Part shown: positions 1 through 5,604 of the stretch, in pieces
Position numbering within the stretch: the first letter of the stretch is position 1
How the letters are laid out: each line of letters begins with the position of its first letter
Assembly: GCA_027009605.1 (NCBI GenBank)
Contig: JALVCY010000041.1
Coordinates: 1-5,667, forward strand
From: Saprospiraceae bacterium
GTDB lineage: Bacteria; Bacteroidota; Bacteroidia; Chitinophagales; Saprospiraceae
DNA: 5,667 nt
Reading direction: 5' to 3'
Translations under genes and position numbers: made by a program
The notes under the pieces: model-generated
Told to the model about the DNA's origin: nothing
What the model saw: only the letters and a program-made list of their open reading frames with translations
Database searches by the model: none

Positions 1-125
1 TGAGTGAGTGGTGAGAGTTGAAAAAGTTGAAGAAGTTGAGACGTTCGCCTACGGCTCTCTTGGTTGAGAACTCGTCCCGATTACTATCGTGGATTCGGAC
101 TTCGTGGTTGAGAGCTTCGCTGGTT
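1..125. repeat. Degenerate GTTGA-type low-complexity block with mini-hairpins
   Basis: This non-coding block is built from variants of GTTGA(A/G) words. Two heptads of the neighbouring array appear at 4-17 (GTGAGTG, then GTGAGAG). AGTTGAAGAAGTTGA follows at 25-39, then GCC-TAC-GGC at 47-55 and CGAT-TACT-ATCG at 78-89, which could form small hairpins. GGTTGAGA and GGTTGGGA words run to about 129. The same 15-bp word recurs at 2851-2865 and 2885-2899, on the other side of the transporter gene, so both flanks draw on one repeat family. No reading frame of useful length is present. The role is unknown. Confidence 0.75.
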
Positions 126-328
126 GGGAGTAGTGAGTGGTGAGTGGTGAGTAGTGAGTAGTGAGCGGTGAGTAGTGAGTAGTGAGTGGTGAGTAGTGAG
201 CGGTGAGTAGTGAGTGGTGAGTAGTGAGCGGTGAGTAGTGAGCGGTGAGTAGTGAGTGGTGAGTAGTGAGTGGTGAGTAGTGAGCGGTGAGTAGTGAGCG
301 GTGAGTAGTGAGTGGTGAGTAGTGAGAG
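126..328. repeat. Heptanucleotide tandem array, GTGAG(T/C)(A/G)
   Basis: Twenty-seven consecutive 7-bp units fill 133-321 without a break. Fourteen are GTGAGTA, seven GTGAGTG and six GTGAGCG. Only the last two bases of the unit vary. Imperfect units bound the array: GGGAGTA at 126-132 and GTGAGAG at 322-328. From 175 onward GTGAGTA alternates with a G-ending unit, giving a 14-bp dimer. The eight units at 203-258 are repeated exactly at 259-314, a 56-bp higher-order duplication that points to slippage or unequal exchange. The plus strand has almost no C and carries TGA and TAG throughout. The minus strand of the array has no stop in any frame, which follows from the composition rather than from coding. 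The array ends about 120 bp before the start codon of the phosphate transporter gene. Confidence 0.95.
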
Positions 329-388
329 TTGAGAAAATTTTAGGAATGGCGAAAAGTGAGTTCTTTACATAAAATTAACATAGTAAGA

Positions 389-420
389 TTTGGAAGGCTG
401 GAATAGCTGTTGTACTTTGC
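389..420 (+). promoter_or_regulatory. Possible Bacteroidota-type promoter for the phosphate transporter gene
   Basis: TTTG at 389-392 lies 20 nt before TACTTTGC at 413-420. This resembles the -33 TTTG and -7 TAnnTTTG promoter of Bacteroidota, with one base missing between TA and TTTG. Transcription would then begin near 426 and leave a leader of about 20 nt. That leader (421-446) is A-rich and has no good Shine-Dalgarno sequence, which is common in this phylum. TAAGATTTG at 384-392 is an alternative -7 element with one base too many. The match is partial, so the call is tentative. Confidence 0.35.
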
Positions 421-446
421 AGACCGAAACGAAAACGAAAGAATAG

Positions 447-2717
447 ATGGAAACGTACTACATGATCTTGGTCGGAATCTTGTTTATATTAGCCTTTTCT
501 GACTTAATCGTCGGGGTGAGCAATGATGCCGTGAATTTTTTGAATTCTGCCATCGGCTCAAAGGCCGGAAGCTTCAATACCATCATGATATTTGCTGCTC
601 TAGGTATCTTGTTTGGAGCTGTCTTTTCGAGTGGGATGATGGAGGTGGCCCGAAAGGGCATCTTTCATCCGGATCATTTTTATTTTTCGGAGATTATGCT
701 GGTTTTTTTAGCGGTGATGCTGGCGGACATCATACTTTTGGACTTATTTAATACATTTGGGATGCCGACATCTACGACGGTGTCGATAGTCTTTGAGTTG
801 TTGGGTGCAGCGGTAGCGATGGCGACCATCAAAATATATCAGCAGCCGAATCATTTAGGGCTGGGGGAGTATATTAATTCGGCCAAAGCGTTGGCGATTA
901 TATCCGGTATCTTGATGTCGGTGGTTATCTCCCTGTTGGGAGGGGCTATAGTGCAGTATTTTGTCCGCTTGGTGTTTACCTTTAATTATGAGAAGACTAT
1001 GAAACGGTATGGCGCAATATGGGGCGCTTTATCCTTTTCCGGCATAGTGTATTTTATCTTGATTAAGGGAATTAAGGGCGCATCCTTTATGACAGCCGAT
1101 ATGAAGCAGTCTATTTTGGATGATTGGTCAAGGATTATACTCGTTTCCTTTGTGGTGTTTTTAGTCTTGTTCTTTATTTTACAGAATGTTTTAAAAGTTA
1201 ATATCCTACGGATCATTGTTTTGGTGGGTACTTTTGCTTTGGCAACGGCCTTTGCCAGTAATGATTTGGTCAACTTTATAGGTGTTCCGATGGCAGCGTA
1301 TCACTCCTATCAATTTTTTATTGAATCCGGACAGGCTGCTGATGGCTTCTTGATGGGGGATTTGAAGGGGAAAGTCAGTACAGAGACCTGGATGTTATTG
1401 GCGTCCGGCTTAGTGATGGTTTTGACGCTTCGTTTTTCCCGCAAGGCACGTTCGGTGACCGAGACAGAAGTTAATTTGGGGCGTCAAGAAGAAGGCTATG
1501 AGCGTTTTGGTTCCAATATGTTTGCCCGTATAGTTGTCCAATCCGTAGTCAATGCACATAAAGTCCTGTCTTCAATGGTGCCGATGAGCTGGAATAATGC
1601 GATTGCTTCCCGGTTTTCACCGAAACGGGCAAGTGAATCTATGAAAGAAGGAGGAGAGCCGCATTTTGATATGTTAAGGGCTTCGGTCAATATATTGATG
1701 GCGGCCATATTGATTTCGATAGGGACATCCATGCATTTGCCGTTGTCCACGACTTATGTAACCTTTATGGTGGCCATGGGGACTTCACTGTCTGACCGGG
1801 CTTGGGGACGGGAGAGTGCAGTTTATCGTGTTTCCGGTGTGCTGGCAGTGATAGGGGGCTGGTTTTTTACGGCCTTATTTGCCTTTACTTTGGCCTTTAT
1901 TATTTTGAATGTCATCTACTTTGGTGGAAAATTTGCGATTTTTGCGGTGATTGGACTGGCCATATTCTTTATTTACCAAACGCATTTCTTGCACAAAAAG
2001 CGAGAAGCTAAAAAGAATAAATTGTTTAAGGAAGCCCAAGAGATCGGTAAGATGACCAATGATAAGTTGGTGGCTAAGAGTCAAGCTACGGTTTCTTCAT
2101 TTATGGGTGAATTAGATCGATTGGTACAAGATACCATCCTGCAGTTGTCCACAGAGAATAAACGGGGACTGCGAAGTATCTTTGCTGATTATTTGGATCT
2201 GAATGAAATAACCAAAAACAAAAAGGCGAATGTGAGTAAGGTCATCGATAAATTGGCCGATGATTCCTTAGAAACCGGATACCATTATGTCCAAGTGATG
2301 GACTATTTGAGAGAAGTCACGCATAGTGTTCGACATATCGTAGAACCGGCTCTGGCGCACGTCGAAAATAGCCACAAACCATTGAAGCAAGTCCAACTGG
2401 AAGACTTAAAGGGTTTGGGCGATATTATCAGTGATTTTGTTGGCAAGGCTACAGCTTTTGTCGAAGGCCATTCTTCTGAAAGCTTTGAAGATTTAGGCAA
2501 TCAAAAGAATGCCATTCTCAAAGAAATCGGTAAAGCCCGCAAACGCCAAATAAAACGCATTAAAGCGAATGAAGTGGGTACGCGAAATAGTATGCTTTAC
2601 TTCGAGCTCTTGAATGAAATGAAAAACTTCATCTTGTTTAGCTACGCAATGGTTAAGTCTCATGTCGGGTTGGTGACTACTGCCAGCGGGGAGAGCTATG
2701 ATGAGGAAGTGGGGTAG
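447..2717 (+). CDS. PiT-family inorganic phosphate transporter with C-terminal PhoU-like cytoplasmic region
   Basis: This 756-residue inner-membrane protein should import inorganic phosphate, in this family usually coupled to protons or sodium. The two inverted PiT signature repeats are visible. The first is GVSNDAVNFLNSAIGSKA at residues 23-40, with PTSTTVS at 107-113. The second is ASNDLVNFIGVP at 270-281, with LPLSTTYVT at 431-439. About eleven or twelve hydrophobic segments lie between residues 5 and 510. E. coli PitA has about 500 residues, so the 245 or so after residue 511 are extra. They are hydrophilic and helical, with two stretches (about 608-632 and 713-738) that recall PhoU helices; this likeness is judged by eye. 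A PhoU-like region could gate transport or signal phosphate status. ATG 447 is chosen because METYYMILVG leads directly into the first membrane helix and fits family N-termini I remember; the in-frame ATG at 462 would clip that helix. Fold and function are secure, while the cation and the role of the tail are not. Confidence 0.95.
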   Translation: METYYMILVGILFILAFSDLIVGVSNDAVNFLNSAIGSKAGSFNTIMIFAALGILFGAVFSSGMMEVARKGIFHPDHFYFSEIMLVFLAVMLADIILLDLFNTFGMPTSTTVSIVFELLGAAVAMATIKIYQQPNHLGLGEYINSAKALAIISGILMSVVISLLGGAIVQYFVRLVFTFNYEKTMKRYGAIWGALSFSGIVYFILIKGIKGASFMTADMKQSILDDWSRIILVSFVVFLVLFFILQNVLKVNILRIIVLVGTFALATAFASNDLVNFIGVPMAAYHSYQFFIESGQAADGFLMGDLKGKVSTETWMLLASGLVMVLTLRFSRKARSVTETEVNLGRQEEGYERFGSNMFARIVVQSVVNAHKVLSSMVPMSWNNAIASRFSPKRASESMKEGGEPHFDMLRASVNILMAAILISIGTSMHLPLSTTYVTFMVAMGTSLSDRAWGRESAVYRVSGVLAVIGGWFFTALFAFTLAFIILNVIYFGGKFAIFAVIGLAIFFIYQTHFLHKKREAKKNKLFKEAQEIGKMTNDKLVAKSQATVSSFMGELDRLVQDTILQLSTENKRGLRSIFADYLDLNEITKNKKANVSKVIDKLADDSLETGYHYVQVMDYLREVTHSVRHIVEPALAHVENSHKPLKQVQLEDLKGLGDIISDFVGKATAFVEGHSSESFEDLGNQKNAILKEIGKARKRQIKRIKANEVGTRNSMLYFELLNEMKNFILFSYAMVKSHVGLVTTASGESYDEEVG

Positions 2718-2850
2718 GAGGCTTGTTTTTGGTCTTTGGTCTTTTGGGTGCGCCGGTGGCGCTTTTGGTCTTTGGCTTCGGTAGTGGTTTGTTCTTGGCT
2801 TCGTTTATTTCATTATTCGGCATTGGTTATTCATCATTCGATATTCTGTT
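2718..2850. other. G/T-rich non-coding spacer after the transporter gene
   Basis: The plus strand here is made of degenerate TTTGGTC, GGCTTCG and ATTCGGCATT-like words. It has no open frame of note. Apart from the candidate terminator at 2750-2766 I see no functional site. It reads as decayed simple-sequence DNA continuous with the repeats that follow. Confidence 0.6.
2750..2766 (+). terminator. Candidate rho-independent terminator of the transporter gene
   Basis: GCGCC (2750-2754) and GGCGC (2758-2762) form a G+C-rich 5-bp stem with a GGT loop, followed by TTTT at 2763-2766. It lies 33 nt past the TAG stop, a suitable place. The stem is short and the T-run has only four bases, so termination may be weak. 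The surrounding DNA is G/T-rich, so chance is a real alternative. Confidence 0.42.
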
Positions 2851-2966
2851 AGTTGAAGAAGTTGATTCGCTCGCAGGCTTCGCTAGTTGAAGAAGTTGAA
2901 TCGCTGCGCTAGTTGAAGGAGTTGAATCGCTGCGCTAGTTGAAGGAGTTGAATCGCTGCGCTAGTT
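2851..2966. repeat. 26-bp tandem repeat, AGTTGAAGRAGTTGAA plus TCGCTGCGCT
   Basis: Three consecutive 26-bp units lie at 2885-2910, 2911-2936 and 2937-2962. The last two are identical and the first differs by one base (AAGAAG against AAGGAG). A divergent 34-bp leading unit (2851-2884) carries TTCGCTCGCAGGCTTCGCT in place of the TCGCTGCGCT half, and AGTT at 2963-2966 starts a broken fifth copy. The AGTTGAAGAAGTTGA half also occurs at 25-39, upstream of the transporter gene. The period is not a multiple of three and the array contains stops, so it is not coding. Confidence 0.92.
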
Positions 2967-3029
2967 TAGAGATTTGGATTTTTGTTTGGGATTTTACTAT
3001 TTCATTGACCTTTATCCTTTTACCTTTGG

Positions 3030-3091
3030 TTCAATTTGTGCTACGCACGTTCAATTTGCCCTTCGGGCGTTCAACTGCCTTCGGCGTTCAA
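3030..3091. repeat. Three mini-hairpins separated by GTTCAA
   Basis: Three short inverted repeats with TAC or TTC loops follow one another: GTGC-TAC-GCAC (3038-3048), GCCC-TTC-GGGC (3058-3068) and GCC-TTC-GGC (3077-3085). GTTCAA separates them at 3049-3054, 3069-3074 and 3086-3091, and TTCAA precedes the first. On the other strand the spacer reads TTGAAC, which links this block to the GTTGAA repeats at 25-39 and 2851-2966. The stems differ in sequence while their architecture is kept. The function is unknown. Confidence 0.7.
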
Positions 3092-3133
3092 GGGGAACGC
3101 TCTTGGCTGCCTAGCCGTTATACCGTTGAGTTT

Positions 3134-3151
3134 ACTCCTAAAAGTAGGGGT
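3134..3151. repeat. Small hairpin, ACTCCTA-AAAG-TAGGGGT
   Basis: ACTCCTA (3134-3140) can pair with TAGGGGT (3145-3151) around an AAAG loop, with one G-T wobble. The wording is close to the inner hairpin at 3216-3234 (TCTCCCT with AGGGAGA), so the two may be members of one degenerate palindromic family. It has no T-run and follows no gene directly, so I do not call it a terminator. Confidence 0.5.
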
Positions 3152-3172
3152 TGGTGGTTTGTTCTTGAGCCC

Positions 3173-3261
3173 ACAAAATTTTATTTGGTTTTCTCTTTTA
3201 TTTTAACCCTCTAAATCTCCCTAAATTAGGGAGACTTGTGGTAAACCAAATAAAATTTTGT
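3173..3261. repeat. 89-bp palindromic element with 19-bp inverted ends and an inner hairpin
   Basis: A perfect 19-bp inverted repeat is formed by 3173-3191 and 3243-3261 (ACAAAATTTTATTTGGTTT and its complement). Within the 51-bp interior a second perfect pair, TCTCCCT at 3216-3222 and AGGGAGA at 3228-3234, makes a hairpin with an AAATT loop. A competing pair, CCACAA at 3171-3176 with TTGTGG at 3236-3241, overlaps the outer arms. The layout suits a REP-like or MITE-like element. I see no clear target-site duplication (CCC on the left, TCA on the right) and no coding capacity, so its mobility is unproven. Confidence 0.8.
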
Positions 3262-3320
3262 TCATCGCTTTAATTTCTGGCAGAGTGGACTTTTCGGAGC
3301 GGACTCACCGTTGGTTTTAC

Positions 3321-3534
3321 TTTACCGTTGGTTTTAACCAACGGCTAGGAAGCAAGTCTCTTAGGGGCTTTAGCCCCATTGACTGCCTAAATCAAAATGG
3401 AAAAAATGCGGCTAAAGCCGGTGTCCTACTTAGTTTTGGTCCGTCAGCTAAAGCAGACGGTAAAAGCTAAAGCAGACGCTAAAAGCAAAGAAAATGAAAT
3501 AAAAGAGATATTCGGAATCCAAGTTTGCGCCTGT
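3321..3534. repeat. Large palindrome-rich tandem repeat, copy 1 (214 bp)
   Basis: This is the first full copy of an intergenic element. In order it contains CCGTTGGTTTTAACCAACGG (3325-3344, a 9-bp stem around TT), GGGGCTTTAGCCCC (3364-3377) and CGGC-TAAA-GCCG (3409-3420). Next come CCGTC and GACGG around GCTAAAGC (3441-3460), two 19-bp units (3447-3484) and an A-rich tail ending in GCCTGT. It differs from copy 2 at about eleven positions and by one 19-bp unit. A 12-bp fragment of its start also lies just upstream at 3308-3319. Short open frames across it, for example 3258-3470, are translations of the repeat, not genes. Confidence 0.92.
3447..3484. repeat. 19-bp subrepeat, two units
   Basis: Two adjacent units of GCTAAAGCAGACGGTAAAA occupy 3447-3465 and 3466-3484, the second reading GACGCT in place of GACGGT. 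The unit begins with the GCTAAAGC core that the element uses throughout. Copy 2 of the large repeat has three such units, so this subrepeat is the part that changes length. Confidence 0.9.
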
Positions 3535-3767
3535 TTTACCGTTGGTTTTAACCAACGGCTAGGAAGCAAGTCTCTTAGGGGCTTTAGCCCCATTGACTGA
3601 CTAAGCAAAAATAGAAAAAATGCGGCTAAAGCCGGCTTCCCACTTAGTTTGGGTCCGTCAGCTAAAGCAGACGGTAAAAGCTAAAGCAGACGGTAAAAGC
3701 TAAAGCAGACGCTAAAAGCAAAGAAAATGAAATAAAAGAGATATCCGGAATCCAAGTTTTCGCCTGT
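3535..3767. repeat. Large palindrome-rich tandem repeat, copy 2 (233 bp)
   Basis: This copy directly abuts copy 1 and keeps all its hairpins: the 20-bp palindrome at 3539-3558, GGGGCTTTAGCCCC at 3578-3591 and CGGC-TAAA-GCCG at 3623-3634. It is longer than copy 1 by exactly 19 bp because of one more subrepeat unit. The palindromes are unchanged, and the differences fall in the spacers and the A-rich segments. That may mean the hairpins are under constraint, although two copies are too few to show it. Confidence 0.92.
3661..3717. repeat. 19-bp subrepeat, three units
   Basis: Three adjacent units occupy 3661-3679, 3680-3698 and 3699-3717. The first two are identical, and the last carries GACGCT, as does the last unit in copy 1. 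The change from copy 1 is therefore a duplication of an inner unit. Confidence 0.9.
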
Positions 3768-3863
3768 TTTACCGTTGGTTTTAACCAACGGATTAGAGCA
3801 AACCTAAAAGGGGCTTTAGCCCCATTGATTGACTAAATCAAAATAGAAAAAAATCGGCTAAAG
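3768..3863. repeat. Large palindrome-rich tandem repeat, copy 3 (truncated, diverged)
   Basis: The third copy starts with the same TTTACC and intact 20-bp palindrome (3772-3791). It diverges over the next 18 bases or so, keeps GGGGCTTTAGCCCC (3810-3823), and stops matching after CGGCTAAAG at about 3855-3863, where the right arm of the hairpin is altered to GTCAAG. The 19-bp units and A-rich tail are missing. DNA from 3864 to the terminator at 3923 shows only a short palindrome, ATCAC-T-GTGAT, at 3892-3902. Confidence 0.85.
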
Positions 3864-3922
3864 TCAAGCAGGGGCTAATTTTTCAAGTCAAATCACTGTG
3901 ATATTTATCGAAATGTAGGGGA

Positions 3923-3952
3923 CAAAACCCGACTGCGCCCAGTCAAGTTTTA
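3923..3952 (-). terminator. Terminator-like hairpin of the phosphoethanolamine transferase gene
   Basis: In the minus-strand RNA, AAAACTTGACTG pairs with CAGTCGGGTTTT around a GGCG loop. That gives twelve pairs including two adjacent G-U wobbles, and a further G-U pair can close the base. Read on the plus strand, the wobble positions become C-A mismatches, so the full stem exists only in the transcript of the transferase gene. It lies about 33 nt past that gene's stop. The four-base U-run is part of the stem and no long U-tract follows, so efficiency is uncertain. Confidence 0.5.
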
Positions 3953-3984
3953 GAAGAAAGGATAAAACCGAAGAAATAAGAACA

Positions 3985-5604
3985 TCAATCAACATCATAA
4001 TCATTTTTGTCTTCCAAAAATCTTTTTCTCTTATCATTAAACATTTTGCTAAAGATACTTCTTTGTTTATCTAAAATAGGACTATTGATATTATTTAAAT
4101 CTAATATTGCATGAAATAAATCATCCGAGACAAATGGTTTGTGAATATTGGATTCAATGATTGTTGATTTATCTTCAAATTCCTTTCTGTAAGATTTTGA
4201 TAACCAAACAATAAATGGAATCTCCACATTGGATTTTGGTAAGATTTTGGAATAATCATGCCCTACTCTGTCCAGTTCGTCATATACATTTTCGCCATGA
4301 TCGGATAAATATATTGCTGATGATAACATGTCGTTATTAGTTGAGTTATTCAGTTGCAGAATTTTTAACAAACTGTCAACAACGAAATCATTATAAATGA
4401 TAGCGTTATCATATTCGGCTATGGTGTTGCTTTTATGGTCATTCCCATAGAAAACATCAAACTCACTAGGATACCTTTTGGAATAAGAAGAATGATTGCC
4501 CATCAAATGAATAATGATAAATTTTCGCTTGTATTTTTCTTGTAATGCTTTCGCAAAAGGTTCAAATAGTTTTGCATCATAAGAGGGTGTATAGGTCGCT
4601 TCAAAAGAAGAATTACTGGATAGGTTCACAAATTTTTTAGAATCAGACTTATTACCAAATACCGTAACCAAATTATCCCATATCCCAATTGGGGATTGAT
4701 TCGAGATCCAATAGGTTTTAAAACCTGCGGCACTAAACATATCAATGATGTCAATACCTTTTGTAATTTCTATGTTATTTTCTAAATTAGATTCAGAAAG
4801 AATGGTTAATACACTACTTAAAGTATTCGAGTAAGGAGAAACAACATTGTCAAAAACAATAAGGTCTTTTCTGTTGGCTAGTTTGGGCGTTGTTTTTTTG
4901 CTATATCCATACAATGACATGTGGTTTCTGTTGCAGGATTCGCCCAGAATGAGCACAAAAGTTTGGCTTTTATCCATGTCAGGGAGCTTAGCTTCTACTC
5001 GTTTGACTTTAGTCTCTTTCCTCGCTTCCCTGTAAAGATTAAATTTTTCATAGAACGAGATGGACACTTGGGCAAAATGCGGAATTCCTTTTCTAACTAA
5101 TCTTCCGTTTACTGTGTTTTCTGTAATAAAAGCTACGGCAAATAAAATAATAGCCAAAACAACATAAGGATTTAATTGGGAGTTTAACGGTTTATTCTTT
5201 TGGCGGACTGATAAAATATATACAATTGTGAAAGGGATTAATATCAACAAGCCATACGTAGCCTTTAAATCAAAAAAATCAAATGCCTCCTGAGTGTTTG
5301 TGTTAGATATAACAAGGATGCTAGTAACACTAATAGGTCCTTTGAGAATCACCCAATGGCTTATTTCTATGAAACCAACAATAAAATAAATCAAATTCGC
5401 AAATTGAAGGATAAATCTTTTTCGCAGATAAAAAGATGTAATGCTAAACAGTGGAATCCATGCTAGATGGATAACAAACTCTCTACTGTCAACTAAATCA
5501 TAATCAATAAAAGCCCCAACTAATAAAGGGATAGTACTCAACAGAATCAATGATACCGGATAAATAATCCTTAAATCCTTTAGTATTTTATTGATGTACT
5601 TCAC
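3985..5604 (-). CDS. Phosphoethanolamine transferase, EptA/CptA family (membrane-anchored sulfatase-like)
   Basis: This 539-residue inner-membrane enzyme should move phosphoethanolamine from phosphatidylethanolamine to an envelope acceptor such as lipid A or LPS core sugars; the acceptor cannot be read from sequence. About five hydrophobic segments lie between residues 13 and 162, followed by a periplasmic catalytic domain from about 212. Visible family residues are E222 in GESCNRNHMSLYGY (metal), T261 in SPYSNTLSSV (likely nucleophile), H371 in HLMGNHSSYSKRYP, D435 and H436 in YLSDHGEN (metal) and H449 in VGHD. Length matches EptA and MCR-1 (about 540). Only one cysteine (C224) is present, so the disulfides of EptA and MCR-1 are absent, and CptA-like or other acceptors are plausible. 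The start is GTG at 5604: an in-frame TAA lies at 5614-5616 and the next in-frame ATG is residue 210, inside the protein. The gene is visibly richer in A+T than the transporter gene (about 32% against 43% G+C in one sampled line of each), which may reflect transfer. Confidence 0.9.
   Translation of the reverse strand: MKYINKILKDLRIIYPVSLILLSTIPLLVGAFIDYDLVDSREFVIHLAWIPLFSITSFYLRKRFILQFANLIYFIVGFIEISHWVILKGPISVTSILVISNTNTQEAFDFFDLKATYGLLILIPFTIVYILSVRQKNKPLNSQLNPYVVLAIILFAVAFITENTVNGRLVRKGIPHFAQVSISFYEKFNLYREARKETKVKRVEAKLPDMDKSQTFVLILGESCNRNHMSLYGYSKKTTPKLANRKDLIVFDNVVSPYSNTLSSVLTILSESNLENNIEITKGIDIIDMFSAAGFKTYWISNQSPIGIWDNLVTVFGNKSDSKKFVNLSSNSSFEATYTPSYDAKLFEPFAKALQEKYKRKFIIIHLMGNHSSYSKRYPSEFDVFYGNDHKSNTIAEYDNAIIYNDFVVDSLLKILQLNNSTNNDMLSSAIYLSDHGENVYDELDRVGHDYSKILPKSNVEIPFIVWLSKSYRKEFEDKSTIIESNIHKPFVSDDLFHAILDLNNINSPILDKQRSIFSKMFNDKRKRFLEDKNDYDVD

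Noticed and set aside
126..328. Minus strand of the heptad array open in all three frames
   Set aside because: TACTCAC-type units cannot form stop codons, so the openness is compositional. The nearby ATGs on that strand (369 and 380) meet stops before the array.
986..1273. Minus-strand open frame of 95 codons inside the phosphate transporter gene, and other frames like it
   Set aside because: It lies wholly within a well-supported gene on the other strand, and its Lys/Thr-rich product mirrors hydrophobic codons of the transporter.
2939..3214. 91-codon plus-strand open frame
   Set aside because: It begins inside the 26-bp tandem repeat and runs through the mini-hairpins and into the palindromic element. 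Its reading is explained by repeat DNA.
3173..3261. Complete insertion sequence
   Set aside because: The element is 89 bp, encodes nothing and lacks a visible target-site duplication, so at most it is non-autonomous.
3258..3600. Overlapping short plus-strand open frames (70 and 67 codons at 3258-3470 and 3397-3600)
   Set aside because: Both are translations of the large tandem repeat and share the same peptide stretch because the DNA repeats. They have no ribosome-binding context and no protein-like composition.
3321..3863. CRISPR array
   Set aside because: The repeats are over 200 bp long and directly adjacent. There are no unique spacers of regular length and no cas genes.
447..5604. A shared phosphate-related operon of the two genes
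   Set aside because: The genes converge, are 1.27 kb apart and have separate terminator-like hairpins, so co-transcription is excluded. No shared regulatory site is seen.
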